Source: UBA6522 sp965205045 (GTDB taxonomy: Bacteria > Pseudomonadota > Gammaproteobacteria > Steroidobacterales > Rariloculaceae). Taken from it: DNA of 64,000 nucleotides. Each line of letters begins with the position of its first letter. The stretch's first letter is position 1. Location: NCBI GenBank assembly GCA_965205045.1, contig OZ242031.1:1984001-2048000 (forward strand), read 5' to 3'. Below, piece after piece: positions 33,242 through 42,434 of the stretch. Both the position numbers and the translations under genes were made by a program. The notes under the pieces were generated by a model. The model made no database searches. It was not told where the DNA came from and saw only the letters and a list, made by a program, of their open reading frames with translations.

Positions 33242-33646
33242 CTATTGACTCCGGAACCGCTCCCGAATCGGGCTCCGTTCGCGCACGATGCCGCCGTCGG
33301 GGCGCACGGCTTCAACGAATCGGAGTGTGTATTCGCGATAACCCAGGCGCCCGGTCAGTTCGATCTCCATGCCTTCCTGGAGCGAGTCGAAGTCGAATCC
33401 CTGGCGCTCCAGGGCAATCCTCGCCAGCAATTCCACCAACCACTCCTCGGTCTCGCCGGCATCGGTTTCCACCTGGAGTACGAAGGTGCAATGGGGATTC
33501 ACCCACCTGAGCGACGTGATCGTGCCCTGAAGCGTGATTTCATCGTCGCTGAAATTCAGCGCTACCGAATGGTGCGCCTGTGCGCCGGCTGCGCAGGCCA
33601 GCAGGGCCGCAAACAGAACGCTTCGAGACATGCGCACGGGTTTCAT
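33242..33646 (-). CDS. secreted DUF6152 family protein
   Basis: The 134-residue product has a signal peptide (SRSVLFAALLACAAGAQA) followed by HHSVALNFSD and GTITSLRWVNPHCTFVLQV. HHS and NPH are the family signatures, and IELTGRLGYREYTLRF forms the last strands. The fold is probably a small OB-like barrel, and no enzymatic role is known. The ATG at 33646 overlaps the stop of the upstream secreted protein (ATGA), so both are coupled. A second, interrupted copy of the module is at 39149-40136, on the other side of the AT-rich island. Confidence 0.85.
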   Translation of the reverse strand: MKPVRMSRSVLFAALLACAAGAQAHHSVALNFSDDEITLQGTITSLRWVNPHCTFVLQVETDAGETEEWLVELLARIALERQGFDFDSLQEGMEIELTGRLGYREYTLRFVEAVRPDGGIVRERSPIRERFRSQ

Positions 33647-34332
33647 TCCTCTTCGCCGGGATGATCGGGAATGCATCCGTAGACTGTCATGCCGAAGTCC
33701 GATCTGTAGTAGCGGTTACGGGATTCGAGCGGGGCGGTCAGCATAATCGGGTCCGCGTAGCGGATGTCCACCACGAGCCGGTCCTGCTCGTCCCGGGTGA
33801 TGCGCTCGATGCTTCGCAAGGCTTCGGACTGGGGGATATACCGCAGCAATGTCGTGATGTAACCGTGGGCGTAGCCGACCGTTTCGATGACCAGCGCGTC
33901 GCCCTCGTACCAGCCGATGGAGTGGCCCATGGTCGGCATGGGGTCGCCGTGCAGATTGACCGTGCTGGGCTCGAATTCCAGCGGATGCCCCCGCTGGTCG
34001 AGCATGACAGTTCGTATCAGGTCGAACATCTCGTATCGAATCACCACGCGGTCTTCCATCTGGACGATCTCGACGTTCGTATCGGGCTCGTCCCAGGCGC
34101 GCCCCAGACCGGACGGGATACACCAGTAACTCGGGTCGTCGGTTGTAGGGTTGTAGGCGTCGACGCGGCGCTGGCCCTCGTCTGTGTACTGCGCATCGGA
34201 GTATTGCCGGAACAGCGAGGGATCGATACCCCAGATACCCCCCAGGTCGGGTTGCGCAGACGCGCGCGCGCTAATCGTCGTTACAGCGGCGATCAGGAAC
34301 GCGAACGTGTAAGGACTCCCGGGTTTCATCAT
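33643..34332 (-). CDS. secreted protein of the DUF6152-linked module
   Basis: The 229-residue product has a signal peptide (TFAFLIAAVTTISARASA). A globular region rich in Asp, Tyr and Trp follows: LGGIWGIDPS, PSYWCIPSGLGRAW, and MGHSIGWYEGDALVIETVGY. The block GWYEGDALVIET is the same module that forms the C-terminal half of the fused protein at 1763-2752. A conserved C-terminal Cys (VYGCIPDHPGEEE) could pair with the Cys in WCIPSG. It is co-translated with the DUF6152 gene. Function unknown; the fused and split forms suggest a two-part periplasmic complex. Confidence 0.75.
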   Translation of the reverse strand: MMKPGSPYTFAFLIAAVTTISARASAQPDLGGIWGIDPSLFRQYSDAQYTDEGQRRVDAYNPTTDDPSYWCIPSGLGRAWDEPDTNVEIVQMEDRVVIRYEMFDLIRTVMLDQRGHPLEFEPSTVNLHGDPMPTMGHSIGWYEGDALVIETVGYAHGYITTLLRYIPQSEALRSIERITRDEQDRLVVDIRYADPIMLTAPLESRNRYYRSDFGMTVYGCIPDHPGEEE

Positions 34333-34482
34333 GGCCTGGCACTCAGAGCATCCGCAGTCTACAAGGAATCCGGCAATCGTGCCGCCTACTGTGGCCCCGG
34401 ATCACCGAACCGGCAGTCGCGGTAGTCGATTCGCTCGCGTCCACTCTGCGGCCCCACGGGTGTCGGCAACAATAGGACGATC

Positions 34483-34749
34483 ATGCTGAGCCGACGGGAC
34501 GACAATCTTGGAGGGCCGCATGAATGGCATGTTGTTGTCGGCTTCAGGTACTTCGTTGACGCTGACCGGACTGCGAACGCGTCGGTTCCACTGAGCGGTT
34601 CGGGCACCGATCCGGAAGAGCAAGCACTGACCTACGTCTGGACGCAGACCTCGGGCACGAACGCGATCCTGAACGGCGCGAGCTGCGCCGCTCCGAACTC
34701 CGCCGCCACGCTGGTGTTTTCTCTCGCCGTGGGCGACGGTGTGAAGTGA
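34483..34749 (+). pseudogene. fragment of a PKD/REJ-like domain protein
   Basis: The peptide VPLSGSGTDPEEQALTYVWTQTSG followed by AATLVFSLAVGDGVK (cut at the repeat boundary) has the pattern of PKD/Ig-like modules (LSGSGSxDPxxxxLTYxWTQTSG) common in large secreted bacterial proteins. Only about one module remains, with no signal peptide before it and a stop straight after. It lies at the edge of the AT-rich island. Confidence 0.5.
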
Positions 34750-34881
34750 GCATCGTAATCGACCGGCAGCCCATTGCGCGCGACCATCAGCGCCAGCACC
34801 ATCTGATCCCCCCGGGTTGCCGTCCTTGCTGTAGCCGAACGTCCGAAACGCCGCCTCGCTTCCATCCTCGACTACACTCAT
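34743..34881 (-). pseudogene. transposase fragment (IS1634/IS4-like)
   Basis: Two frames joined at about 34811 read FRTFGYSKDGNPGG and then DQMVLALMVARNGLPVDYD. These match the block around the first catalytic region of IS1634-type DDE transposases (FGYSKDxRPDxxQVVLALxVxxxGxPxxY). The frame change falls at a run of C (34808-34814). No inverted repeats or other transposase parts are visible. It suggests that an insertion sequence helped to bring in or rearrange the neighbouring island. Confidence 0.55.
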
Positions 34882-34958
34882 TCAACGAACGCACGTCGCT
34901 TCAATTGCGTCCTCAAAATAGGATATCAAGGACCAATTGATAAATGGATGCCAACACT

Positions 34959-35840
34959 TTAATTCAAGGAATATGCAACTCTTAGTCCGTCGCTGCTCGC
35001 TCTTGTATCTTGGGCTGCCCATATACGAACCGACGAACTGATGCTGCCATGTGCCACGTAGAATGCACCACCGCGTAGCGTCCTTGCTTGACAGTTTCCG
35101 TCTTGCCATGCACTTCCATCTAGAGGCGCTCCCACATAGTCGCCGTTCCAGCAATCTGCCACCCATTCCCAAACATTTCCGTGCATGTCGTGCAATTCAA
35201 AGTCATTAGGAGAAAATGATCCGACCGGTGCAGTCGACTCACCATCCCATGTGCTCCCACACCCATTGCAATTAGCCTGGTTCACTCCAATATCGTTGCC
35301 CCAGCTGTATATGGATTCGGAACCTGCTCGCGCCGCATACTCCCATTCTGCTTCAGTCAATAGTCTATAGTTCTTTCCTGTTTCTTCTGACAACCACGAT
35401 ACGTACTCACGTGCATCTTGCCAATCAACATTGATCACCGGTCGGTTGCCTCCGCCCCATCCGTTGTCTTCCGGCATGTAATTTCTGCAGCCACCAGCAT
35501 TTACACAACGGCCCCAATCTGCGAATGTTATCTCGTACTTGGAAACTGCAAGAGCGTGAGGAATTATCACTTCACGCACCGGCAACTCTCTATCCTCACA
35601 GGGACTAACTAAGCAGCCCATCTGAAATTGTCCTTCGGGAATTAGCACCATCTCAGGACCAAAACCGCCCGAACTAAGCGGATCAGCAATAGTGCCTGCT
35701 GCCAGCGTCTCCAACGTAGTGCTATTTGAGAGTTGCTGTCCATTTTCGGGCAGCGAGTCAGGTTCCTTGTCGCCCCAATCGATAACTGTGGCCATAGCCA
35801 AGCATACAATCGCCACAATCCCTACCACTACTAGCACCAC
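34959..35840 (-). CDS. membrane-anchored FGE-sulfatase-like (SUMF1) protein
   Basis: The 293-codon frame (GTG start, possibly longer upstream) opens with one hydrophobic anchor (VLVVVGIVAIVCLAMATVI) and a linker. An FGE-like domain follows: EMVLIPEGQFQMGC, PVREVIIPHALAVSKYEITFADW, NRPVINVDWQDAREYVSWLS, YRLLTEAEWEYAARAG, DMHGNVWEWVADC, and RTLRGGAFYV with GLRVA at the end. The two active-site cysteines of true formylglycine-generating enzymes are not seen at the expected C-terminal place, so it may bind rather than oxidise. Proteins of this fold often sit beside caspases in bacterial conflict systems, and a caspase gene follows ~1 kb away. Base composition is AT-richer than outside the island. 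Confidence 0.85.
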   Translation of the reverse strand: MVLVVVGIVAIVCLAMATVIDWGDKEPDSLPENGQQLSNSTTLETLAAGTIADPLSSGGFGPEMVLIPEGQFQMGCLVSPCEDRELPVREVIIPHALAVSKYEITFADWGRCVNAGGCRNYMPEDNGWGGGNRPVINVDWQDAREYVSWLSEETGKNYRLLTEAEWEYAARAGSESIYSWGNDIGVNQANCNGCGSTWDGESTAPVGSFSPNDFELHDMHGNVWEWVADCWNGDYVGAPLDGSAWQDGNCQARTLRGGAFYVAHGSISSSVRIWAAQDTRASSDGLRVAYSLN

Positions 35841-36404
35841 AAACTCACCTTTTGGAATCGGATTGTTTGGATCGTCTTTGAGTATTATCCTAATGTGCGT
35901 AGCCCTCCAAATTGTAAATTCAATGGACCTAATGCCAGTGGGGTTAGTCAGACTGCGTGACTTCTAGGGTACCCCCCGTTGACTCAACTCCCGCTATGAC
36001 ACTCAGCTTGATGCTTGATTGTTGAGCCTAGGACTTTCGGATTCGCTCATTGGCCTGCAAGTCCCCTACCGTATCGATATCGCCGCCGGTTCATTTCCCC
36101 ACAAATAAAGTTGTCTCTTCATGAATTAACTGATCGCCTTTTTTGATTCTGGCCTATCCAAGATGTTCGCGAACGCCTTAATGGATTTCATGCTGGACTC
36201 TGCAATTCATCGCCAAATATACACTTTTCTCATTCTATTGCCACAATTGCCAGCAATGAGAGTGCACCACGCCATAAGTCACTAGCAGGTTCACGACGCT
36301 TAATGCGAGCACTCGACGCAGAGGACAATTCAATCAATGCAGCAAGATTGGACGTTTCACAATGCACTAGTTAGAAAATGGTGATCCAACTGACTAGATG
36401 TCTA
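35841..36404. other. AT-rich stretch without a recognisable gene
   Basis: No frame of useful length has coding character on either strand. The first ~125 bp continue the FGE-like frame without an ATG (reading KDDPNNPIPKGEF just before the anchor), so that gene may start further upstream from a non-ATG codon. The remainder, 35970-36404, has many stops in all frames. I see no tRNA, terminator or strong repeat in it. Confidence 0.5.
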
Positions 36405-36782
36405 TCAAAAACCACCAGAACTACACGCATAATGGCGAACACTACAATAGACTCCCGTAAGTCGCTCGCACCGGTTAATAGCTGAAACTTCGGCGCCATT
36501 CCGTGTCCTTGCTCGTCCAGTTGCATATCCGGATCTGTTATCAGCGAGAGCGACACAACCGCTCCGCGTCTCCCGCACTATTGCGCATTGCCATGAGCCA
36601 CAATAGCCAAGAGCCATCTGACGCGCGGTTGACAAATTTGGTGAAACGCCAACACCGTATTGGAAGTAGGCACTACCTCCAACTCCTGGATTTGGGTTTA
36701 CCGCCAGAACGGCCCATGCGGTAGCAGTCTGCATGCAGGTCATCGCAACTACTACTATAATAAGTCGAGAAAAATTTACCAT
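36405..36782 (-). CDS. secreted DUF4189-like protein
   Basis: The 125-residue product has a signal peptide (IIVVVAMTCMQTATAWA), then a compact Cys-rich domain. Its elements are AYFQYGVGVSPNLSTARQMALGYCG, CAIVRETRSGCVALADN, GRARTRNGAEVSAINRCE and a final CSVRHYACSSG. The pattern of A-x-x-x-A-L-x-x-C followed by paired cysteines fits DUF4189. The role is unknown; such proteins are small exported factors. It lies between the FGE-like and the caspase genes on the same strand, with the island's AT-rich composition, so it may belong to the same system. Confidence 0.65.
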   Translation of the reverse strand: MVNFSRLIIVVVAMTCMQTATAWAVLAVNPNPGVGGSAYFQYGVGVSPNLSTARQMALGYCGSWQCAIVRETRSGCVALADNRSGYATGRARTRNGAEVSAINRCERLTGVYCSVRHYACSSGGF

Positions 36783-36865
36783 TTTACTGCACCAATCCAA
36801 TTAATACTTTCGAATAACACCAAAGATGCGCCTTCAGACGAAGATGGTTGGCGTTTATACTCATC

Positions 36866-38989
36866 TTATAAAGCGTTCCCGAACAAAACTGTATGTGGCG
36901 AACGAAGCCCACCCAAGTCAACTACAGCCTGCTGATACCCAAGGTTCCCCGCGACGCTGACCCAATTGCCAGGATCCGAATTTTTTTCTTGAACCACTTC
37001 ATATCGATATCTGTCTTGAATATAGTGCCTAAGTTCGTGCGCTGAAATTGCCCCATTCCGAGGATCCTGATCTGCCTGAAACGCGTTCAATCCGTCGCTG
37101 AAGAATCGTGCCATGAATCCTCCAGCTTGGAATTTGTCTGCCACAGCTGAAACAACATCTTCTTGCGATGAGAAGAAGCCAATACGGTTTGTATGGGACA
37201 AATCCTTAAGAAAGCCGCCACTAAAGCAGGAATCCAATACGATTAGCGAGTTACCTGGAACGGTATTCAACAACTCTCGAAGCTCATCATCGACAATTTC
37301 CTCATCATAAAATACAAGCGTCTCATCTTGGCCATCAGGATCCATCAAGCTGCCAACGATGTCCTCTTGGTTCGTTGCAGTTCTTTCTACTCGATTCCCG
37401 TGACCGGAGAAAAAGAATACGAATAAGTCGTCTGCGTCCGAATTGGACGCCACCTCAGCAATTGCCATTTCCACATTGGTACGAGTTGCATCACTGTCGG
37501 TCAGCACAATGCTATTACTAGGGTCCATACCAACAGATGAAACCATTGCATTGTGCGCAATACGTGCATCCTGTGCTGTAAAACGCAGGTCGCTCCAGTC
37601 TCCCGGATAATCGCTGATTCCCACAAATACACCATGGAGCTGCTTCATTCCATCAGCATCTACAACAACATCACCCCCAACGTCACCTTCCATCACGTCC
37701 GAGGTACCTACTGTCAGTTCGTACGCACCGATCTCAAACTCGCCATATGAGGTAACAAAAATTCGGTAGCGGCCCGATTCGGAAGCAGTATGCGCCAAAA
37801 AGGAATGCTCCAAGCTACCATCGTAATCGTCATTTTCGTATCGAATACCGCTAGGTGTTTGAAGTACAACAACCGGATCGAAGTCAAAAGACTCAAGATT
37901 CACCGCAATTTCTTGACTCGCACTTAAATCTATCGCGAACGAGTCATAATAGTTGCGGTCATAGTCCAATAGGCTTGCCAAATTATCACTGTCCTCCAAG
38001 CGGCCAGCAGTAACTGTGCCTATCTCTATGGAGTTGGTATCTCTCCCATCGATTTCGTCCTGAGTAGCCAATGGTGACGAAACTCCTACAGTCAAATCGT
38101 AGTCACCAGTTTCTCTTGGATCGTACGACGTCACACCTACCGTATAGGAACCACTATACATCAAGTCCGTAATGATGTAGCTTCGATTTGTACCACCATC
38201 ATCGTCGTTATCGACGTAAAAATTATTCGGTCCAGCCAAAATCAAATATGTGTCGAAGTCATTTGATTGCAAATCAAGTTCCACGCGATCGCCAGCTTGC
38301 CAATCGAAATCGAACAAATCCACATACTCACCGGACGGTAGCTGTACGTCTTGCGGCTGAAGTGTACCTCTCTCACTCGTTAGTACCGCGGCATCCGTGC
38401 TTTCATCGGTGTTTTCTATGTCTATGTGGAGAGTATAGTCGCCGGTCTCTCCTTCAAGGAAACTAGTAACAACCACCTCAAATATTCCAGACTCATTCAA
38501 TTCTAAATTGATCAGTGAGTGATCCTGACTCCCATTATGATCATCATTAGCCAATTGTTCGCCGCTTGGTCCGATAAGCATCAGATAAGTATCAAAATCT
38601 TGAGATATCAATTCAACAACTACTTCATTTCCAGCGTTTCCCTGAAACGTGTAAGCGTCTAGATACTTACCGGACACCGAAGACAAGTCCCCACTCTCCA
38701 GACGTCCGCGTTCTATGCGGGAAGCCTGCACATTCACCTGTAGAGGTTGAGAATTCACAAACTCAACGAGACCCTGATCGTAAAGAATCTGGCAATCTGT
38801 AGCATCGCGGTACAGATCGTTTTCGTCCATATAGCTTGAGGCACCAGGGCCGGCAAATCTCGGATCATCGCACTCACCATCATTTGCCCAAAAACTGCTA
38901 TCGTCGCCGAAATCGATTGCCGTTTGCGCGATGGCGTAGAGCGCACTCATACTGAGTGCAACTGCTGGCCAAATGTTCATTGTTTTCAT
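36866..38989 (-). CDS. exported caspase-family (C14) peptidase with PPC domains
   Basis: The 707-residue product has a signal peptide (MKTMNIWPAVALSMSALYAIAQT) and a Cys-containing segment (FWANDGECDDPRFAGPG) seen in other exported bacterial proteins. Three PPC-like beta-sandwiches follow at about 85-190, 200-305 and 320-435, each with a Y-x-F-x-x-xAG-x-V-x-V-x-L-x-S-x-x-FDTYL-x-L pattern. A C-terminal caspase domain carries the catalytic His at ~530 (FFFSGHGN) and Cys at ~588 (IVLDSCFSGG). Basic P1 cleavage is usual for bacterial members. Export is notable, since many immune caspases are cytosolic. It is the largest gene of the AT-rich island and shares strand with DUF4189 and FGE-like genes. 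Confidence 0.88.
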   Translation of the reverse strand: MKTMNIWPAVALSMSALYAIAQTAIDFGDDSSFWANDGECDDPRFAGPGASSYMDENDLYRDATDCQILYDQGLVEFVNSQPLQVNVQASRIERGRLESGDLSSVSGKYLDAYTFQGNAGNEVVVELISQDFDTYLMLIGPSGEQLANDDHNGSQDHSLINLELNESGIFEVVVTSFLEGETGDYTLHIDIENTDESTDAAVLTSERGTLQPQDVQLPSGEYVDLFDFDWQAGDRVELDLQSNDFDTYLILAGPNNFYVDNDDDGGTNRSYIITDLMYSGSYTVGVTSYDPRETGDYDLTVGVSSPLATQDEIDGRDTNSIEIGTVTAGRLEDSDNLASLLDYDRNYYDSFAIDLSASQEIAVNLESFDFDPVVVLQTPSGIRYENDDYDGSLEHSFLAHTASESGRYRIFVTSYGEFEIGAYELTVGTSDVMEGDVGGDVVVDADGMKQLHGVFVGISDYPGDWSDLRFTAQDARIAHNAMVSSVGMDPSNSIVLTDSDATRTNVEMAIAEVASNSDADDLFVFFFSGHGNRVERTATNQEDIVGSLMDPDGQDETLVFYDEEIVDDELRELLNTVPGNSLIVLDSCFSGGFLKDLSHTNRIGFFSSQEDVVSAVADKFQAGGFMARFFSDGLNAFQADQDPRNGAISAHELRHYIQDRYRYEVVQEKNSDPGNWVSVAGNLGYQQAVVDLGGLRSPHTVLFGNAL

Positions 38990-39148
38990 GACAGAAACTC
39001 CATCCAATTAGTGTTTGCGTCGATATTATAGAACATTTTGCGCGTCCGAATGGGATTGATAGGCGTTGGCGGCGGACTCATTGTCGGAAATTTGTTTAAT
39101 TTCGACGTGATTGGCACCATTCACGGACATCGGCGCCAAGTAAAATGT

Positions 39149-39552
39149 TATTGACTGCGGATCCGCTCCTGAATGGGTCTCCGTTCGCGCACGATGCCGC
39201 CGTCGGGGCGCACGGCTTCAACGAATCGCAGTGTGTAGTCGCGATAACCCAGGCGCCCGGTCAGTTCGATGACCATGCCTTCCTGGAGCGAGTCGAAGTC
39301 GAATCCCTGGCGCTCCAGGGCAATCCTGGCCAGCTATTCCACCAGCCACTCCTCGGTCTCGCCGGTATCGGTTTCCACCTGAAGAACGAACGTGCAGTGG
39401 GGATTCACCCACCTGAGCGAGGTGATCGTGCCCTGAAGCGTGCTTTCCTCGTCGGTGAAGTTCAGCGCCACCGAATGGTGCGCCTGTACGGGCGCTGCGC
39501 AGGCCAGCAGGGCCGCAAGCAGAATGCCCCGAAACATGCGCACAGGTTTCAC
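39149..39552 (-). pseudogene. second DUF6152 copy, interrupted by a nonsense codon
   Basis: From GTG at 39552 the frame encodes signal peptide, HHSVALNFTD and GTITSLRWVNPH, very close to the copy at 33242-33646. TAG then replaces TTG at 39334-39336, after EEWLVE. The same frame continues past the stop with LARIALERQGFDFD and ends naturally at 39149. A single substitution therefore separates it from an intact gene, which points to recent inactivation. The GTG overlaps the stop of the upstream partner, as in the intact module. Confidence 0.85.
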
Positions 39553-40136
39553 TCCTCTTCGCCAGGGTGATCGGGAATGCATCCGTACACTGTCATGCCG
39601 AAGTCCGATCTGAAGTAGCGGTTACGGGATTCAAGCGGGGCGGTGAGGATAATCGGGTCCGCGTAGCGGATGTCCACCACGAGCCGGTCCTGCCCGTCCC
39701 GGGTAATGCGTTCGATACTCCGCAGGGCTTCGGACTGAGGGATGTACCGCAGCAATGTCGTGATGTAGCCCGAAGCGTAGCCGACCGTTACGATGACCAG
39801 CGCGTCGTCCTCGTACCAGCCGATGGAGTGGCCCATGGTCGGTATGGGATCGCCGTCGAGCTTGACCGTGCTGGGTTCGAATTCCAGGGGATGCCCCCGC
39901 TGGTCGAGCATGACGGTTCGTACCAGGTCGAACATCTCGCATCGAATCACTACCCGGTCTTCCATCTGGACTATCTCGACGTTCGTATCGGGCTCGTCCC
40001 AGGCGCGCCCGAGGCCGGAAGGGATGCACCAGTAACTGGGATCGTCGGTTGTAGGGTTGTAGGCATCGACGCGGCGCTGACCCTCGTCCGTGTACTGGGC
40101 GTCGGCATGCTTTCGGGACAATGATGGGTCGGTCAT
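39549..40136 (-). pseudogene. second copy of the DUF6152-linked secreted protein, N-terminus destroyed
   Basis: The 195 codons after 40136 match the protein at 33643-34332 closely (YWCIPSGLGRAW, MGHSIGWYEDDALVIVTVGY). Upstream, DNA homology continues through GGCATCTGGGGT, but a TAG and a frame change interrupt it, and no signal peptide is left. The apparent ATG at 40136 would make a cytosolic protein lacking its leader. Together with the nonsense-mutated partner, this module copy is probably dead. Confidence 0.75.
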
Positions 40137-40235
40137 TACCCCAGATGCCCTAAGTATCGGGTTGCGCCGACGTGGCGCCCCATGGAAACATCGCCCTGGC
40201 GAGCAGGAGAACGGTAGCGCTGGAAATTCTGCCGG

Positions 40236-41057
40236 TTATCGACTGTTTGCTGCGGGTCCGGGCGACACGGGTATGTTCTCATGGGTTCTGGCACTCATTC
40301 TTGCGCCCCGGCTGCCCGGCTCGCGAATGACAAGGACTACTGGTATCGAGTAGGGCTCGTCCTGGCGCGTCGGCAGGAGCGACGTCACCCAGATGCGGCC
40401 GATTCCCCGGGCGAGAGCCGCCAGCGTCCTCTTGTCCTGCTCGAACGCTGTCATGTCCACAAATCCCTCCGGCCCCTCGATCTCCAGCCTCAGTGGCGCC
40501 CGTTCAACCAGTTCACCGTCCTCGTCGAACGCCCGGACTGTCAGATCATCCAGCGCAAGAGCTTCGCCCACTGTCAGTCCGACCACTGCTGGCGCCGTTT
40601 CCAGGCGGCTGACGCGCATGCCCAGCGTACCTCCGAGGGATGTTTGACCGCCGAACGTGAGTTCGATGGCGCCGTCTTCGTTGCGTGACGAGAAGGCGTC
40701 GGTGAGGGACGCCCTGAATACGGGGATGGGCGGTCGTGGCGCACGGCGCTGGGGGATCACCCGGCCATCGTCCGTGATCTGCCACGGCTGCGCCTGGTTG
40801 AGTCGCGGGTTCAGGGGATGGACGGCAATGATGGGATCGAGTCCCGGCGGAAACGCCGGCGTATCGTCCTCGCCGAGCGCGGCGACGGCGGTATCCATAG
40901 CGATTCCAGTATCCGTAGCGATTCCCGTTTCCGCGATGGTTCCGGAGTCTGTGGTGGTTCCAGCCTCGTCTGGATCGGCCGGTTGGAAGGAGTCCGGCGT
41001 CTGGGCGATAGCCGACCCCGCCAAGAGCAGCCACAACAGTGTCGTGCGCTCCATCAC
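40236..41057 (-). CDS. secreted protein of unknown function with hexapeptide repeats
   Basis: The 273-residue product has a signal peptide (TTLLWLLLAGSAIAQ), a low-complexity linker (TDSGTI, AETGIA, TDTGIA, MDTAVA; nt 40881-40952), a Pro/Arg-rich segment and a beta-rich C-terminal half (IELTFGGQTSLGGTLGMRVS, PLRLEIEGPEGFVDM, RIWVTSLLPTRQDEPYSIPVVLVI). I do not recognise the fold. Its ATG overlaps the stop of the MscS-like gene, so it is co-translated with that channel and may act at the cell envelope near it. Confidence 0.65.
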   Translation of the reverse strand: MMERTTLLWLLLAGSAIAQTPDSFQPADPDEAGTTTDSGTIAETGIATDTGIAMDTAVAALGEDDTPAFPPGLDPIIAVHPLNPRLNQAQPWQITDDGRVIPQRRAPRPPIPVFRASLTDAFSSRNEDGAIELTFGGQTSLGGTLGMRVSRLETAPAVVGLTVGEALALDDLTVRAFDEDGELVERAPLRLEIEGPEGFVDMTAFEQDKRTLAALARGIGRIWVTSLLPTRQDEPYSIPVVLVIREPGSRGARMSARTHENIPVSPGPAANSR

Positions 41058-42424
41058 GCGGGATCCTCTTCCGGATCTCCTGGGACGCGGGAACGCATGA
41101 TGATTTCGCGGTGGGGATAGGGTATCCGGATGCCGTTCTCCTTGAACGCGTCCCAGACTGCCAGAAGGACTTTGCCCCGAATGTTGGTGGTGCCTTCCTG
41201 AGGATCGCTGATCCAGAAGCGCAGCTTGAATTCCAGCGACGACTCCCCGAACCCGATAAGCCAGCAGACCGGGGGGCGGGGCTGTTTCCTGCCGGGGGGC
41301 GGGGGGCGGTCCTCGACGCGTCCCACACTGGATGCCGCTTCAATGGCGATGCGTTCCACCTCGTGGGGGTCGGAGTCGTAGGCGACCCCGAAGAGCACGT
41401 CAAGTCGCACGTACTGGTCCGAGAACGACCAGTTTATGACCTCGGTGGTAATGAAGTCCTCGTTCGGTATGAGGAACTCGCGTCCGTCGCGGGTGATCAC
41501 GGAGACGAATCTGGCCCGCAGTTCCCGGACCCAGCCGAAAGTTTCCCCGAGCGTGACGGTATCGCCCGGCTTGATGGACTGGTCCATGAGAATGATGACG
41601 CCAGAAATGAAGTTGGAAACGACTTTCTGCAGGCCGAAACCGATACCCACACCGATTGCACCCGACAGGACCGTCAACGCGGTGAGATCGATTCCAAGCC
41701 CCGGTAGCGCGATCATCGCGGCCACAACTATCAGCGTAATGCGCAGAATCTTGCCGATGAGTACGCGCAGCGACGGCGTCAGGTCCTCGAGTTTCTGGAT
41801 GCGCTCATCGATCAGGTTGCCAATGGTCAGGGCCAGCCACAACGGCACGCCCAGCAGAAGCAGCGCCTGCAGGACCCACAGAAGTGACACACGGAAGTTC
41901 TCCGTGACGTCGAATCCCGCTCCATCGAGCAGTGCGCTCACGTCGTCGGCGAAGCCAAAGACGCTCGCGGCGACGTATATCCAAGCGGTGACGGCAATCG
42001 TCAGGCCAATGGGTCTGCTGCGCGTTACGTGGGAAACGACATTGATTGCTAGCCACGACACTGCGAGCACCATGGCGGCGTAGATCAGGTAGTTGCTTTG
42101 CAACCAGTTATCGACGGTGGGCGGCGCAGCAGTCGGCCAATTCACGGCGGCGGTGACGAGGTACGCGACGGCCAAGAATACGGTGAAGAACAACCACTCG
42201 AGCCGGTTCAGGAATTCGACCACCAGCCGCATGACGCCCGGCATGCCCTTGAGCCCACTGGCCCACTCCACCAGACGGGGCTCCACGCGCCAGGAAAGTA
42301 CCAACGAGGGCAGGAACAGGAAGGCAATCATGCCAAACTGGATCAGCAACAGGGGACTGCTGATATAGCCCCACGCAGCCTGACCCAGGGGGGCGAGAAA
42401 ATCGCTGATGTCTTCCCAGTTCAT
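41054..42424 (-). CDS. MscS-family mechanosensitive channel
   Basis: The 456-residue inner-membrane protein has five or six predicted transmembrane segments. The pore-lining MscS region follows: LTALTVLSGAIGVGIGFGLQKVVSNFISGVIIL (cut by one break), with the Gly/Ala packing pattern. Then comes the beta domain LMDQSIKPGDTVTLGETFGWVRELRARF and VITRDGREFLIPNEDFITTEVINWSF. It should open on membrane tension and release solutes in hypo-osmotic shock. It lies 10 bp after mgtE and overlaps the following secreted-protein gene, so these three genes form an operon. Confidence 0.93.
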   Translation of the reverse strand: MNWEDISDFLAPLGQAAWGYISSPLLLIQFGMIAFLFLPSLVLSWRVEPRLVEWASGLKGMPGVMRLVVEFLNRLEWLFFTVFLAVAYLVTAAVNWPTAAPPTVDNWLQSNYLIYAAMVLAVSWLAINVVSHVTRSRPIGLTIAVTAWIYVAASVFGFADDVSALLDGAGFDVTENFRVSLLWVLQALLLLGVPLWLALTIGNLIDERIQKLEDLTPSLRVLIGKILRITLIVVAAMIALPGLGIDLTALTVLSGAIGVGIGFGLQKVVSNFISGVIILMDQSIKPGDTVTLGETFGWVRELRARFVSVITRDGREFLIPNEDFITTEVINWSFSDQYVRLDVLFGVAYDSDPHEVERIAIEAASSVGRVEDRPPPPGRKQPRPPVCWLIGFGESSLEFKLRFWISDPQEGTTNIRGKVLLAVWDAFKENGIRIPYPHREIIMRSRVPGDPEEDPA

Positions 42425-42434
42425 GGCTGTAACT

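Noticed and set aside
34386..34607. Minus-strand 73-codon frame at the island edge.
   Set aside because: It is antisense to the PKD-like fragment and has no family features.
39050..39155. Small plus-strand frame reading MGLIGVGGGLIVGNLFNFDV.
   Set aside because: Only 34 codons, no ribosome binding site, and it runs into the antisense of the DUF6152 relic; too weak to call a gene.
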